Source of the DNA: UTCHB3 sp964625575
GTDB taxonomy: Bacteria; Bacteroidota; Ignavibacteria; Ignavibacteriales; Ignavibacteriaceae
Assembly (NCBI GenBank): GCA_964625575.1
Contig: CAZVBQ010000016.1
Location: 16,986 to 80,985, forward strand
Length of the DNA stretch: 64,000 bases
Direction: 5' to 3'
This document shows, piece after piece, positions 18,235 to 28,000 of this stretch. The notes beneath the pieces were generated by a model. That model had not been told where the DNA came from. It ran no database searches and saw only the letters and a list, made by a program, of their open reading frames with translations. Positions within the stretch are counted from its first letter, which is position 1, and every line of letters starts with the position of its first letter. The translations under genes and the position numbers were made by a program.

Positions 18235-18265
18235 TAAATTTAGGTAAAATATTCTCAATTTGAAA
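18235..18265 (-). promoter_or_regulatory. Candidate promoter of the glycosidase (and possibly chemosensory) operon
   Basis: On the minus strand TTTC (reverse complement of 18262-18265) is followed after exactly 19 bases by TAAATTTA (18235-18242), about 50 bases before the glycosidase start. The layout is the same as at 4181-4212 and 36620-36650. Pattern-based. Confidence 0.45.
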
Positions 18266-18329
18266 AGATGAGGAAGAGAAGTGTGACCTGTATCCCCTCT
18301 TCCTGAAAAGTTTTTTTTGTTCCGGTTAC

Positions 18330-18968
18330 TCAGACGAGAAAAGGATTGTGAACCCTCTCGTGCCCGATGGTTGTAGGTTCGCCGTGCCCGGGATAAACAG
18401 TTGTCTCACCGGGAAGTGTAAGGAGTTTGGTGCGAATTGAATTTATCAGAAGGTCGTGATCACCATACCCAAGGTCGGTTCTGCCGACACTACCGTTGAA
18501 GAGGACATCACCGGCGATCAATACCCCCTCCTGCTCAATATAGAGGCAGAACTCACCCGGTGAGTGCCCCGGTGTGAAAAGGGGTTTGATCGTGATATTT
18601 CCGAGAGTCAGGGGCGTGTTTTCATCGTAAAAACCGCCGGGCGCGTCAACGGGCTGCATTTCAAGTCCGAACTGGCGGGCTATTTTGGTTCCTCCTTCAA
18701 GCAGGAAAAGATCTTTTTCAGGAACGAGGTACTCCGGTGACCAGGTTTTCCTTACGAAGTTGTTCCCGAATATATGATCGACGTGGCAGTGTGTATTGAT
18801 CAGATACTTTACCTTTAATCCCGAGGCGGTAACGTACTCTTCAAGTTCCATCTCCTCGGCGGGGTTGTAGCAGCCGGGGTCGATAATCGCTGCCTCAAGG
18901 GTGACGGGGTCGTGGATCACATAGGTGTTTTCATCGAAGGGATTGAAAACAAGGGTTCTAATCTCCAT
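18330..18968 (-). CDS. MBL-fold metallo-hydrolase (glyoxalase II-like)
   Basis: 212 residues, cytoplasmic. The zinc-binding HxHxDH motif appears as THCHVDHIFGN; further ligands are in TPGHSPGEF, GDVLF and YPGHGEPT, the arrangement of the hydroxyacylglutathione hydrolase-like branch of the metallo-beta-lactamase superfamily. Many such single-domain proteins hydrolyse thioesters, but the substrate cannot be read from sequence. ATG at 18968 has an AGGA ribosome site and overlaps the end of aroC by 11 bp, so it is coupled to aroC; the longer frame upstream is not needed. Confidence 0.9.
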   Translation of the reverse strand: MEIRTLVFNPFDENTYVIHDPVTLEAAIIDPGCYNPAEEMELEEYVTASGLKVKYLINTHCHVDHIFGNNFVRKTWSPEYLVPEKDLFLLEGGTKIARQFGLEMQPVDAPGGFYDENTPLTLGNITIKPLFTPGHSPGEFCLYIEQEGVLIAGDVLFNGSVGRTDLGYGDHDLLINSIRTKLLTLPGETTVYPGHGEPTTIGHERVHNPFLV

Positions 18969-20178
18969 TTTTTGTCCTGAAGTTTTCCATGAGACGGCTG
19001 TTGATATTTTCACTGTAATTTTTGAAATTGGTTACAGATTCTGAAACCGAATCACCACCAAACTTATCGAGATAGAATTGGGCAAGAGTCCAGGCGAGCA
19101 CCGCTTCACCGATCACGGCGCAGGCAGGCACCGCGGTAAAATCGCTTCTCTCCCTGCGGGCTTCGATCTCTTCAAAGGTTGAGAGATCAATACTTCGCAA
19201 AGGCATCATCAGGGTAGCGATCGGTTTCATGGCAACCCTCACAAGAATGTCTTCACCGTTGGAAGTGCCGCCTTCGATACCGCCGGCACGATTTGTCTTT
19301 CTGCTGATCTGCCCATCCCTCAGTATTATCTCATCGTGGACTTCAGATCCGGGAGTGGTTGCCACGCTAAACCCGGCGCCAATTCCCACAGCCTTTACGG
19401 CATTTATCGACATCATCGCGTGAGAGATCGAAGCATCAAGTTTCCGGTCATAATGCACAAAGCTCCCCACACCCGGAACCAACCCTTGAGCCACAACAGC
19501 GAAAAGGCCGCCAAGTGTATCGCCATCTTTCTTTGCCTGCCTGATCCTCTCCTTCACGGGTTCCTCCATTTCAGGGATGGTAACACGCAGTTCACTCTCT
19601 TCCGCCCGGGCAATAAGTTCGGCAAGGTCAGATGCCTGGTTTAGCATAAGACGGTCGTAAAGATCGCCGGAACCTTCGACGCCGCCAATATTCTCGACGA
19701 AACTTGAGATGGTAACCCCATACTGCCGGAGAAGCTGTTTGGCGAGGGAACCCGCGACAACCCTGACGGCTGTTTCCCGGGCGCTCGAGCGCTCAATCGA
19801 GTTTCTGATGTCGTCAAGATCATATTTTGTTACACCAACAAGGTCGGCGTGACCGGGTCTCGGAATGGTGATCTTTTCAATCTCCTCATCCACGGGAATT
19901 ACAGACATTTTGGCTCCCCAGTTCTCCCAATCTTTGTTTCTTACAATTATTGAGATGGGTGACCCGGTTGTTTTCCCAAAACGGATACCCGCGAGCACTT
20001 CCGCGGTATCTTTTTCAATTTTCATTCTTCCACCGCGTCCGTAGCCTCCCTGCCTTCTGGCGAGTTCGCGGTTTATTTCATCAACGCTGATCTCAAGGTT
20101 CGCGGGGAAACCCTCAACGATCAGAACAAGGGCCTGACCGTGGGATTCTCCTGCTGTTAAATAACGTATCTGTGACAT
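18958..20178 (-). CDS. aroC: Chorismate synthase
   Basis: 406 residues, normal length. It converts 5-enolpyruvylshikimate-3-phosphate to chorismate with reduced FMN, the last step of the shikimate pathway. Signature segments: LTAGESHGQALV at the start, RQGGYGRGGRMKIEKD, PRPGHADLVGVTKYD, SSARETAVRVVAGSLAKQLL, and NRAGGIEGGTSNGEDI. ATG at 20178 (MSQIRYLTAG) fits the family start; the frame stays open upstream without homology. It lies just after the terminator of the htrA gene, so it needs its own promoter, which would overlap the terminator region, or readthrough. Confidence 0.97.
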   Translation of the reverse strand: MSQIRYLTAGESHGQALVLIVEGFPANLEISVDEINRELARRQGGYGRGGRMKIEKDTAEVLAGIRFGKTTGSPISIIVRNKDWENWGAKMSVIPVDEEIEKITIPRPGHADLVGVTKYDLDDIRNSIERSSARETAVRVVAGSLAKQLLRQYGVTISSFVENIGGVEGSGDLYDRLMLNQASDLAELIARAEESELRVTIPEMEEPVKERIRQAKKDGDTLGGLFAVVAQGLVPGVGSFVHYDRKLDASISHAMMSINAVKAVGIGAGFSVATTPGSEVHDEIILRDGQISRKTNRAGGIEGGTSNGEDILVRVAMKPIATLMMPLRSIDLSTFEEIEARRERSDFTAVPACAVIGEAVLAWTLAQFYLDKFGGDSVSESVTNFKNYSENINSRLMENFRTKNGD

Positions 20179-20201
20179 AATTTCCAAAATAGTGTAGCCA
20201 A

Positions 20202-20235
20202 AAATAAAAAAAATGCCGGTCAGAACCGGCATTTT
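20202..20235 (-). terminator. Rho-independent terminator after htrA
   Basis: Inverted repeat AAAATGCCGGT (20210-20220) and ACCGGCATTTT (20225-20235) with a 4-base loop. On the minus strand it is followed by a long T run (reverse complement of the A-rich 20202-20212). It lies 24 bases after the htrA stop. Confidence 0.88.
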
Positions 20236-20258
20236 CAATCAACATTCAAGCCTTCAAA

Positions 20259-21740
20259 TTAGTCGGGTATCTCAAGTCCAACGTATCTTGAGTTGCCCTG
20301 ATTATCGGAAACCTCAAGCAAAAGGGCTTTACCTTTACTGCTGTTTACGATCTTCTGGAGGTCAGCAACATTTGCGACATCCTTTCTGTCAGCTCTTGTA
20401 ATAACCAATCCCCTGCCCAGTCCCTGATCGTAAGCAAGGCTGTAAGGTTTTACATCAGCTATCAGCACTCCGCTTTCAAGTTTGTACTGTTTGAGCTCCG
20501 AAGATTTCAGATTTCTGACGGTCAGACCAATGTTCTCAAGCTTAACCTGATCGCCCACGGTTTCTGACTCCTTGCCCGGGGTTTCTGTGTCATTTTTTGC
20601 AACAGACTTGTCGTCTTCGCGGGGCTTAAGAACCACGGTTCTCTCAATTTTCTTGCCGTCCCTCCAAAGGGTTAACACCACTTTTGTTCCGGCTGCCTTT
20701 CCGGCAACGTAGCTCTGAAGTGTATTCGGCGCGTTAACTTCCTTGCTGTCGATCTTGAGGATCACATCGCCTTTCTTTACATCCGCCGCGGCAGCAGAAC
20801 CACCTTCAACCACCTTTTCGATGATAACTCCGGTTGGTTTATCGAGTCCGAGCGACTTTGCAAGGGCGGCATCAACTTCACGTATTTGAACACCAATGTA
20901 ACCGCGGCTTACTTTTCCGTTCGCGATCAAGTCTTTGGCAACATTCTGCGCGAGATTGATCGGGATCGCGAATCCATACCCGATATAAGTACCTGTTCTG
21001 GTGGCGATCGCGGTATTGATACCAATTACCGCGCCGTTAAGATCAACGAGCGCTCCACCACTGTTTCCGGGGTTGATCACCGCGTCAGTCTGAATGAAGT
21101 TTTCAACTCCGTAACTGTCGTTTATCAGTCTTAGCGAACCCCTGTTAAGGGCGCTTATGATACCTGCCGTTACGGTGGAAGTGAGGGCGAGAGGATTTCC
21201 GATCGCCATCACCCACTGACCCACCTTCAGCTCGTCGCTGTTTCCAAGGTAAGCGGCGGGAAGGCCCGAGGCGTTGATCTTAATTACACCAAGATCGGTA
21301 AGGGGATCAGTACCAATAACTTTTGCTTCAAATTTTCTTCTGTCATTGAGCACCACTTCAACTCTTTTGGCGTTCTCAACCACATGGTTATTGGTGAGAA
21401 TGTAGCCATCATTGCTGATTATGATACCACTACCAGAGCCTTCAGACTCCTGCGGACCACCGTCAAAATCGAACGGGAAGAAATCAAATCCCTTGTTCCC
21501 TTTCGATTCAGCAACAACATTGATCTGAACGATCGAAGGAGTGACTTTCTCCGACACTTCAATAAAGGCCTGACTGAAATTGTTCAGATCAGCGTTCGGC
21601 ATAACCGGCGCGCGGTCAGCACCAAGTTTCACATCGGCAAGCCCTGGCTTCACCCATCCGAATCCGGATACAAGCACAGCTCCGAACAAAATACCAAGAA
21701 CCACAAGGGCGGCTGCCCCAAGAATGCTCTTTCCTCTCAT
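20259..21740 (-). CDS. htrA: HtrA/Do-like periplasmic serine protease with two PDZ domains
   Basis: 493 residues. The N-terminal hydrophobic segment (ILGAAALVVLGILFGAVLVSG) acts as signal peptide or anchor, so the enzyme works in the periplasm. The trypsin-like domain (about 55-290) carries the triad His119 (TNNHVVENA), Asp149 (DPLTDLGV) and Ser227 (NPGNSGGAL). PDZ1 covers about 300-390 (GYIGVQIREVD), and PDZ2 the last ~95 residues (GLTVRNL to LEIPD), joined by a charged linker. This is the DegP/DegQ/MucD layout: quality control of unfolded envelope proteins. It is followed by a terminator and is the last gene of the kinase-mtnA-recO-htrA run (51-bp gap after recO). Confidence 0.95.
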   Translation of the reverse strand: MRGKSILGAAALVVLGILFGAVLVSGFGWVKPGLADVKLGADRAPVMPNADLNNFSQAFIEVSEKVTPSIVQINVVAESKGNKGFDFFPFDFDGGPQESEGSGSGIIISNDGYILTNNHVVENAKRVEVVLNDRRKFEAKVIGTDPLTDLGVIKINASGLPAAYLGNSDELKVGQWVMAIGNPLALTSTVTAGIISALNRGSLRLINDSYGVENFIQTDAVINPGNSGGALVDLNGAVIGINTAIATRTGTYIGYGFAIPINLAQNVAKDLIANGKVSRGYIGVQIREVDAALAKSLGLDKPTGVIIEKVVEGGSAAAADVKKGDVILKIDSKEVNAPNTLQSYVAGKAAGTKVVLTLWRDGKKIERTVVLKPREDDKSVAKNDTETPGKESETVGDQVKLENIGLTVRNLKSSELKQYKLESGVLIADVKPYSLAYDQGLGRGLVITRADRKDVANVADLQKIVNSSKGKALLLEVSDNQGNSRYVGLEIPD

Positions 21741-21791
21741 TTTACAATCCTACTGTTTAGTTGAATAGATAAGCAATGAGTAACCAACTAT

Positions 21792-22541
21792 CTATAGATC
21801 TCCTAATAATCTTAATGCTTTAAGGCCTTTAAAAGTTTCAAAATGCGTTCTCGTGTACGTTTCGAGTATTCCCAGAAGGTCTGTCCTCAAATTTGTACCG
21901 GATATATCAGACCTTTTACCGGTAATTAGACAGAGGATGAGGGTGTAAAGTTCCATGGAAATTTTTATGCCCCTTCTTTTTTCCTGAGCGCAGTTTTCGC
22001 ACAAAATCCCATAGCCCGGATCGAATCTTACAGGGTCTTTTCCATCGATCTCCCTGCCACAAGCAGCACAATTTTCATAGTGAATACCGACACCCGACTC
22101 ATCAAGAATGAAGAAAAAATATCTTAAAAGCAGTGTCAGTGGGTCTTCACCCGGGGCATCCATCAGTCGAAGGATCCGGTCGGAACCCCGGTACAGACGT
22201 TCGTTCACCTCGTTAGGTACTGTAAGTTCTTTTAACAGCTCAATAATTGAAGTGGCGCACGAGAGTGTGGTGAAGTCTGTGAGTACCGACGCGGGATGGA
22301 ACACCATTTCGGCCGAATTTATGGTAAAGAGTTCCCTTCCCTCTTTTTCGTAGTAAAAAATTTCCACGATATTAAGAACATCGGCGGCGAGTCCGGATTT
22401 TGACTTTAAACTTCTCGCCCCTTTCAGCAGGCAGCTGATCTTTCCTCTTTCCTTGGTGTAAAAAGTGATAATGTTGCTTGAATCACTGTACTTTAACCGG
22501 GAGAGGACGATGGCCTCAGTTCGTACAAGGCCGCTACGCAT
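21792..22541 (-). CDS. recO: DNA repair protein RecO
   Basis: 249 residues, typical length. An N-terminal OB-fold (TEAIVLSRLKYSDSSNIITFYTKERGKIS) with the KGAR motif is followed by a helical domain and a four-Cys zinc motif (CAAC and CENC). RecO helps load RecA onto SSB-coated single-stranded DNA in the RecFOR pathway; recR is in this window at 39351. The start ATG overlaps the stop of mtnA by one base, so the two genes are coupled although their functions are unrelated. Confidence 0.95.
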   Translation of the reverse strand: MRSGLVRTEAIVLSRLKYSDSSNIITFYTKERGKISCLLKGARSLKSKSGLAADVLNIVEIFYYEKEGRELFTINSAEMVFHPASVLTDFTTLSCATSIIELLKELTVPNEVNERLYRGSDRILRLMDAPGEDPLTLLLRYFFFILDESGVGIHYENCAACGREIDGKDPVRFDPGYGILCENCAQEKRRGIKISMELYTLILCLITGKRSDISGTNLRTDLLGILETYTRTHFETFKGLKALRLLGDL

Positions 22542-23545
22542 CAGGTGAAATTGTAAGGGTAACTGAAAAGTCCCCGCTCGGTGATTATTCCGGTTATGTT
22601 TTCAGCAGGAGTGACATCGAACGAGGGATTAAATGAATCAAGGTGAATTGCTGCCAGATCAGCAGAAAGGTATTGGGTCAGTTCTGAAGGGGCTCTTTCT
22701 TCGATCGGGATATCAGAGAAACCCGAGGCGGAAACGTCAATGGTGGTTGATGGTGCCGCGATGTAAAACGGCACTCCGTAAACTTTGCAAATTACCGAGA
22801 GGGTGAAAGTGCCGAGTTTGTTGGCAGAATCACCGTTTGCGGCGATCCGGTCGGCCCCGGTGATCACTATATCAATCTTTCCGTCACGGATAAGGACACC
22901 GGCGGTTGATTCAGTGATCACTTTGAAAGGAATTCCGGTTTTCTCCAGTTCATAGGAAGTAAGACGCAGACCCTGAAAGAGTGGTCTGGTCTCATCAGCG
23001 TACACGAAGGCCACTTTGCCCGCTTTAAATCCTCTTCTGATCACGCCGAAAGCAGTACCGATCCCTCCGGTGGCAAGTTTACCGGTGTTACAGTGGGTCA
23101 AGACAACAGAATTTTCCTTGAAGATACTTTTCCCGTTAGAGGCTATCGCTTCACACATCTCTTCATCTTCGCGGTGGATGGCTATTGCCTCGTTCAGAAA
23201 ATTCTGATAAGTCCGCGTGGATCGTGGAAGCTCATCGTGGAGCCTCTTCATCCTGCCAAGCGCGTTGAAAAGGTTTACCGCAGTGGGACGGGTGGATGCG
23301 AGGGTTTCGAAAGCCGACATGAAAGTTTCTTCATTGTATCCGTTCTTCTGTGAGAGCGCGAGAGCGTAAGCGGCAGCAACTCCGATGAGGGGTGCTCCTC
23401 TGATCTCGAGCCGTTTTATCGAGGCAGCGACCCGCCGGTAGTCTTCTGTTGAGATGAGGCGCTCGAAGACGGGCAAACTTGTTTGATCAATATAAACAAG
23501 CTTGCCTTCTTCAAACTTTAGCGAGAAATATTTGTCAGATCTCAT
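22541..23545 (-). CDS. mtnA: S-methyl-5-thioribose-1-phosphate isomerase
   Basis: 334 residues. Member of the eIF2B/MtnA isomerase family: RGAPLIGVAAAYALAL, THCNTGKLATGGIGTA (catalytic Cys), ADETRPLFQGLRLT, VITGADRIAANGD (catalytic Asp) and NKLGTF are the MtnA hallmarks. It converts methylthioribose-1-phosphate to methylthioribulose-1-phosphate in methionine salvage. Start ATG at 23545; a TTG one codon earlier is possible. It overlaps the upstream PfkB kinase by 11 bp and recO by 1 bp. No other methionine-salvage gene (mtnB, C, D or P) is in the window. Confidence 0.93.
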   Translation of the reverse strand: MRSDKYFSLKFEEGKLVYIDQTSLPVFERLISTEDYRRVAASIKRLEIRGAPLIGVAAAYALALSQKNGYNEETFMSAFETLASTRPTAVNLFNALGRMKRLHDELPRSTRTYQNFLNEAIAIHREDEEMCEAIASNGKSIFKENSVVLTHCNTGKLATGGIGTAFGVIRRGFKAGKVAFVYADETRPLFQGLRLTSYELEKTGIPFKVITESTAGVLIRDGKIDIVITGADRIAANGDSANKLGTFTLSVICKVYGVPFYIAAPSTTIDVSASGFSDIPIEERAPSELTQYLSADLAAIHLDSFNPSFDVTPAENITGIITERGLFSYPYNFT

Positions 23546-24449
23546 CAAATCTTGAGATCGTCATAAACTCCCTGTAACGATCCTGAATGCGGAGAGTTGA
23601 GAGATTCTCAAGGGCTTCGGTGCTGAACTGCTCCACGCAAAATGATGCCATGGTGCTGCCGTAAACCACTGCTCTTTTAATGTTGTCAGGGCTCAGGTCT
23701 TGTGTCTTGTGGAGATATCCCGTGAAACCGCCAGCGAACGTGTCACCCGCGCCTGTCGGATCGTTGATCATCTCAAGGGGGTACGCTGGGGCGGAGAATA
23801 CTGTGTCTTCCATGAAAAGAAGCGCGCCGTGCTCACCTTTTTTAATGATGAGTATTTTGGCCCCCATCTCCCTGATGACCTTGGCCGATTTGATCAGATT
23901 GGGCTCATTCGAAAGAAGACGTGCTTCCGAATCATTGATGATCAACACGTCACTTCTTTTCAGAACTTTTTTAAGCTCGTCCTGTTTTCCTTCAATCCAG
24001 TAGTTCATTGTATCGCACACAACGAACTGAGGGGCTTCAAGTTGATCGAGCACTTTTAACTGAAGTGTCGGGTCGATATTGCCAAGACAAACATAGGTTG
24101 ATTTCCTTAGTTTATCAGGGATAACGGGATCAAATGATTCAAACACATTCAATTCAGTGAGAAGAGTGTCTCTTGTGTTAAGATCGTAGTGGTATTTTCC
24201 GGCCCAACGGAAGGTTTTGCCTCCCTCCACAACTTGTACTCCCATCAGGTTTACGTTGTGCGATTCAAGCAGATCGAAATATTTCTTCGGGAAATCATCG
24301 CCGACCACTCCCACTATGTATGCAGGCGCGGTGAAATAACTCGCCGAAAGGGAGATATACGTTGCCGAGCCGCCCAAGGCGTTCTCTACTGACTTGAACG
24401 GGGTTGAGACTGAATCAAAAGCTACTGATCCGACTATTAAAAGGCTCAA
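23535..24449 (-). CDS. PfkB-family carbohydrate/nucleoside kinase
   Basis: 304 residues, cytoplasmic. The ribokinase/PfkB fold is shown by the N-terminal IVGSVAFDSV, GGSATYISLSASYF, VGVVGDDFPKKY, and the C-terminal signature DPTGAGDTFAGGF with the catalytic Asp. The start is a TTG, supported by AAGGAG at ideal spacing. It is the first gene of a tightly coupled kinase-mtnA-recO unit. Members of this subgroup phosphorylate sugars or nucleosides such as adenosine; context suggests a methylthioribose, ribose or 5-deoxy-sugar substrate, but this is inference. Confidence 0.88.
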   Translation of the reverse strand: MSLLIVGSVAFDSVSTPFKSVENALGGSATYISLSASYFTAPAYIVGVVGDDFPKKYFDLLESHNVNLMGVQVVEGGKTFRWAGKYHYDLNTRDTLLTELNVFESFDPVIPDKLRKSTYVCLGNIDPTLQLKVLDQLEAPQFVVCDTMNYWIEGKQDELKKVLKRSDVLIINDSEARLLSNEPNLIKSAKVIREMGAKILIIKKGEHGALLFMEDTVFSAPAYPLEMINDPTGAGDTFAGGFTGYLHKTQDLSPDNIKRAVVYGSTMASFCVEQFSTEALENLSTLRIQDRYREFMTISRFDEI

Positions 24450-24523
24450 AAGTGACTCCTTGTTACCGTTTTTTTTGTAAAAATTAAAAAATCTTAACTT
24501 TGTAATTAACGAAAAATTCCTTT

Positions 24524-24985
24524 CTAAATCAACTTCACAAGATCAAAATAAAATTTTTCATCACTTACGTATCTTGAGATTATATCCGCCGACTTCCGCT
24601 GACCGGGCCAGGCGAGCAACGGTAATGCCTCCTCAAGCCCCAACCATTTGAAATCATCATGTTCCGCCGAAAGTTGAACAGCCGCTGAAGCATCCACTTT
24701 CGCCGCGAATACAGGTATCAGGCTTGCTGTATCTTTTACCGGGTTGTAAAACGAGTTGACATTTGGCACCACCCAAAATGATCCGGGTGAAAGTCCTGTC
24801 TCTTCTTTTATCTCCCTTATGGCGGCCTCCCAGGCCTTTTCACCACTGTTCATTCTGCCCGTGACCGGTTGCCAGACTCCTGGGTAAACCTCGTCATCAG
24901 CAGCCCTTCGGAGAAGGAGAAATTCAAGTCTCCCCTCAAACTGCCGGAAAATATGTGCTTCTATTATGTCATCAATTATTTTCAT
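24524..24985 (-). CDS. Nudix hydrolase
   Basis: 153 residues. The Nudix box GX5EX7REUXEEXGU is intact: G-RMNSG-E-KAWEAAI-REIKEETGL. The family hydrolyses nucleoside diphosphates linked to another moiety; the general layout resembles NudB (dihydroneopterin triphosphate/dATP pyrophosphohydrolase), but the substrate is not certain. A GGAG site precedes the ATG. It lies 15 bases after the large barrel gene, so it can be the last gene of the polysaccharide operon, possibly by chance. Confidence 0.9.
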   Translation of the reverse strand: MKIIDDIIEAHIFRQFEGRLEFLLLRRAADDEVYPGVWQPVTGRMNSGEKAWEAAIREIKEETGLSPGSFWVVPNVNSFYNPVKDTASLIPVFAAKVDASAAVQLSAEHDDFKWLGLEEALPLLAWPGQRKSADIISRYVSDEKFYFDLVKLI

Positions 24986-25000
24986 TATTGCTCCGGATTT

Positions 25001-28000
25001 TCAGAAAAATGCCCTCACTTCAGCACGCGCCGTGTGGATAACCCTTCCCCCACCCTGGGAGCGTCCATCATATCCAAGCGTGCTTTGAAGATTTGTGGAT
25101 ACCCTGTAGTCAAAATTCAAACGCCAGTAGTAGTTCTTCCCTACAAGGTTACCGTTGGTCAACTCGAACGGCAGGAAGTTATCAGTCGCGTTCTTGATCA
25201 ATTCCGTCCTTTCCACTTCGAACCGGAGCCGGCCCGAACCCGCGAAAGAAAGATTGACCCTGACCGCTTGACTGTTAAGTTTCAGTTCGGTAGGCACTTC
25301 GGGATATTCATCCGTCGTGGTGCCCGTTTTTATTATCAATCCGGTTTCAATGAAGTTTTCAGGTCTGTACGAGAAATCAAAAATAAAATCGGTGGAATTT
25401 ATCTTTCTGTTTCGCAATGATGCGGGTGGCGCGGCGAGGTTGTTCGCAGAAAGCACCACATCGGTCTGTATACTGAATTCCCTGACCAATCGCAGCCGTG
25501 CCCTTACGCTCTTTTCGCTGGAAAGTCCCTTCTCCACTCCGCCGCTGAACTCTGTCAGACTACGTCGCTCATTAAATCTCAACCTGAAATTTAACGCGGA
25601 ATTGTTCTCAAAAATGAAGATATCCTGAAGTATCGACTGTGAGCCACGGATGGTGTTCTTCTCATCCAAAAAGTAAGAAAGGTTCAGCAGGTATATCTTT
25701 TCGATATCTGTCTGTTTGCTGTTTTCCTCAACCCTTACCGTGGTTTCGGTTGAGATCATGTCGAAGGGTTTGAGGAACCCCAAACCGCTTTCCGCAAGTT
25801 CCCTGAATTGAAGTTTGAAGCGGAAGCCCGCTTTAAGATCAATCACCGGGAACAGCTGCTCGCTCGGAAGTGTAACCGCAATGAAATCAGCATCGTAGAT
25901 CGCCGGCTGAAATTCGTTCTCATCATACAATCCGTTCCCGTTCAGATCACCAAGATATACATAGTTTCCCGTTCCCTTCTCCACCTTTACGAAGACGCGC
26001 TCGAGCACGGATGCCCTTCGGGTGCTCGTTTCGTAGAAAAGGTCGCCATTAAATCCGTTGTTGAAGAGAGAATATCGACTGCGTAACCGCACCAGAACCG
26101 TCTGGTTGTCACTAAAACCCTTCAACTTGAATTCGTTATTGTATCGTTTTTCTCTTGTGGCTACCGAGAACTCGGTGTTGAAATCCCTCCCTGTTGAGTA
26201 TTTAAGCCCAAGTTCCTGACCCGTCGTTCTTGACTCTTTCAGGAAAATACCGTCAAGCGCCACTTCATCTTCGCGGAAGGTCATTTTTCCGGTCAGGTTA
26301 ATTCCGAACAGAGCAGGCACTTCGACCACCGGACCTGCTTCGTAGAAATAGTAACTTCCTGTGAAAAGGGAGTCGGAGGTGCCTGTTTTTTCTTTTTTGA
26401 TCTCACTTTCAAAGAAAAGTCCCGCGCTCAAGAATCCCGCTTTCCATAAACCGTTTCCTTTCTGTTTGAGCCAGTCGCTTCTGAAACCGCCGGTCTCCGA
26501 CTTTACAAAGTCAGCATTGTAAGAAATGTCGCGGTTCTCCTGATCGTAAGAACGAATTGTTCCGTTAAATCTCTCTGAAGAGAAGTTATTTCCCTTCTTC
26601 AAATATCCATAAGAGAGGTCGGTACCGGTTCCGGCGATTGGATAAAAAGAAAATCCTGCCTCCCGGAGCGTCTCATCGGCAGCCGTGGATGTACCTCCCG
26701 TGTTGTAGTCACGGTCGAACTCCACTGAATTGAAGCGGTCGGGAGAACTGAAATCAGCCTGAACGTATCTTTCACGGTATCTCATGGTCAGGGAGTTCAT
26801 TTTGAGGTCGAAAACTGAAAAGCCGGTTGGATTGAACACGGCTTCAATATTTCTGGCGTAGCCTGAAGCTGTTGTACCATCAAGCGTCGAGAAGCGGTTG
26901 TGGTTGAGACTGCTGACAGCCACTTCACCCTTTATACTCAAGTACTTGAATGGACTGTACTCCAGCACGAAGTTGCCACCCTCCCTCTTTTCAGGAAGTG
27001 GAATATATATAAGTGGTGAGTATACACCTTGCCCCTCACCGGCATATCTGAACTTTCCGATCGATTCACGGTTGTAGTTCCCTTTCCCCGGACCGGTGTA
27101 GCTGAATGAAACCGAATAGATCGCGGAATCAGAACCGGGATTGTACAGGTAATACTGCAAAACCTGACCCGCGATCACAGTATCCCGCTTTTCATAGATA
27201 CCGTTACGCCGTCCGGTGGAGTCAGGGTCAACCAATCTCTCACCCGGTTTTGTGGCTTTGTTACGGTCGCCACCGGCATTTCGAAGTATCTCTTTATCCG
27301 CGTCAGAAAGTGAGAAATCTATCGGGTTGTCTTTGTCATCACTTTCCTGAACAAACTGGAGGCTGTAACGAAGTGTGGAATTGAAGAGGGTTCCATCGGT
27401 TCCGGCGGAAAAGAAATTACGGCTGTACTTCCGGTCGGAGTACTCAAAATCGATATTGATCCTTGAGGATGCAGTGATGATCCGCTTGGTTGTGAAAACA
27501 AGTTCACCACTTGAGTAGTCAATTATATAGTCGTTGTTTTCCCCTCTTTTCATCTCTTCACCGTTCAAATAAACCCTTTCAGAACCGGCTATTATGATGA
27601 TGTCTCTTTCACCATTTGCGCCTGAGAGCCTGTAGGGACCTTGCACCCCTTCCTGCCCCTGAAAAACGTTGGTATTGAACCTTCCCCTGGAACTGGCAAG
27701 TGAGAAGTAACCTGAAAATCCATCATACTTTGCTTCACCATACAACCCTTGGAGTTTCCGGTTGAGTTTGCCGAACTCCCCCCGGTACGAAGTGAGGTCG
27801 TAGTCACCAAAAACCGCTTTCGCGTTGGGATGGGTAATTTGGATAAACACCTTGTCAATCTCATCAAGCCTTTCGGTGTTCCCTTCGGGCTGAATCGGCG
27901 TGCTCTCGTCGGAAAGGGCTGCAACAATCTCTATATCTTCCGAAAGTTTTCCGCTCAACTGCAATTTGAGTCCGCTCTGGAGCGAAAGGTCTTTGTTCGT

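Noticed and set aside
18267..18318. Hairpin AGGAAGAG/CTCTTCCT followed by a T run on the plus strand
   Set aside because: Flanking genes are both on the minus strand and the loop is 18 bases, so it does not work as a terminator for either.
24495..24502. TAACTTTG on the plus strand, a perfect TAnnTTTG box
   Set aside because: It points to a region where all genes are on the minus strand; probably a chance match in AT-rich DNA.
24869..25420. 183-codon plus-strand open frame across the Nudix and barrel genes
   Set aside because: Spans two minus-strand genes in the wrong sense and has no recognisable domain.
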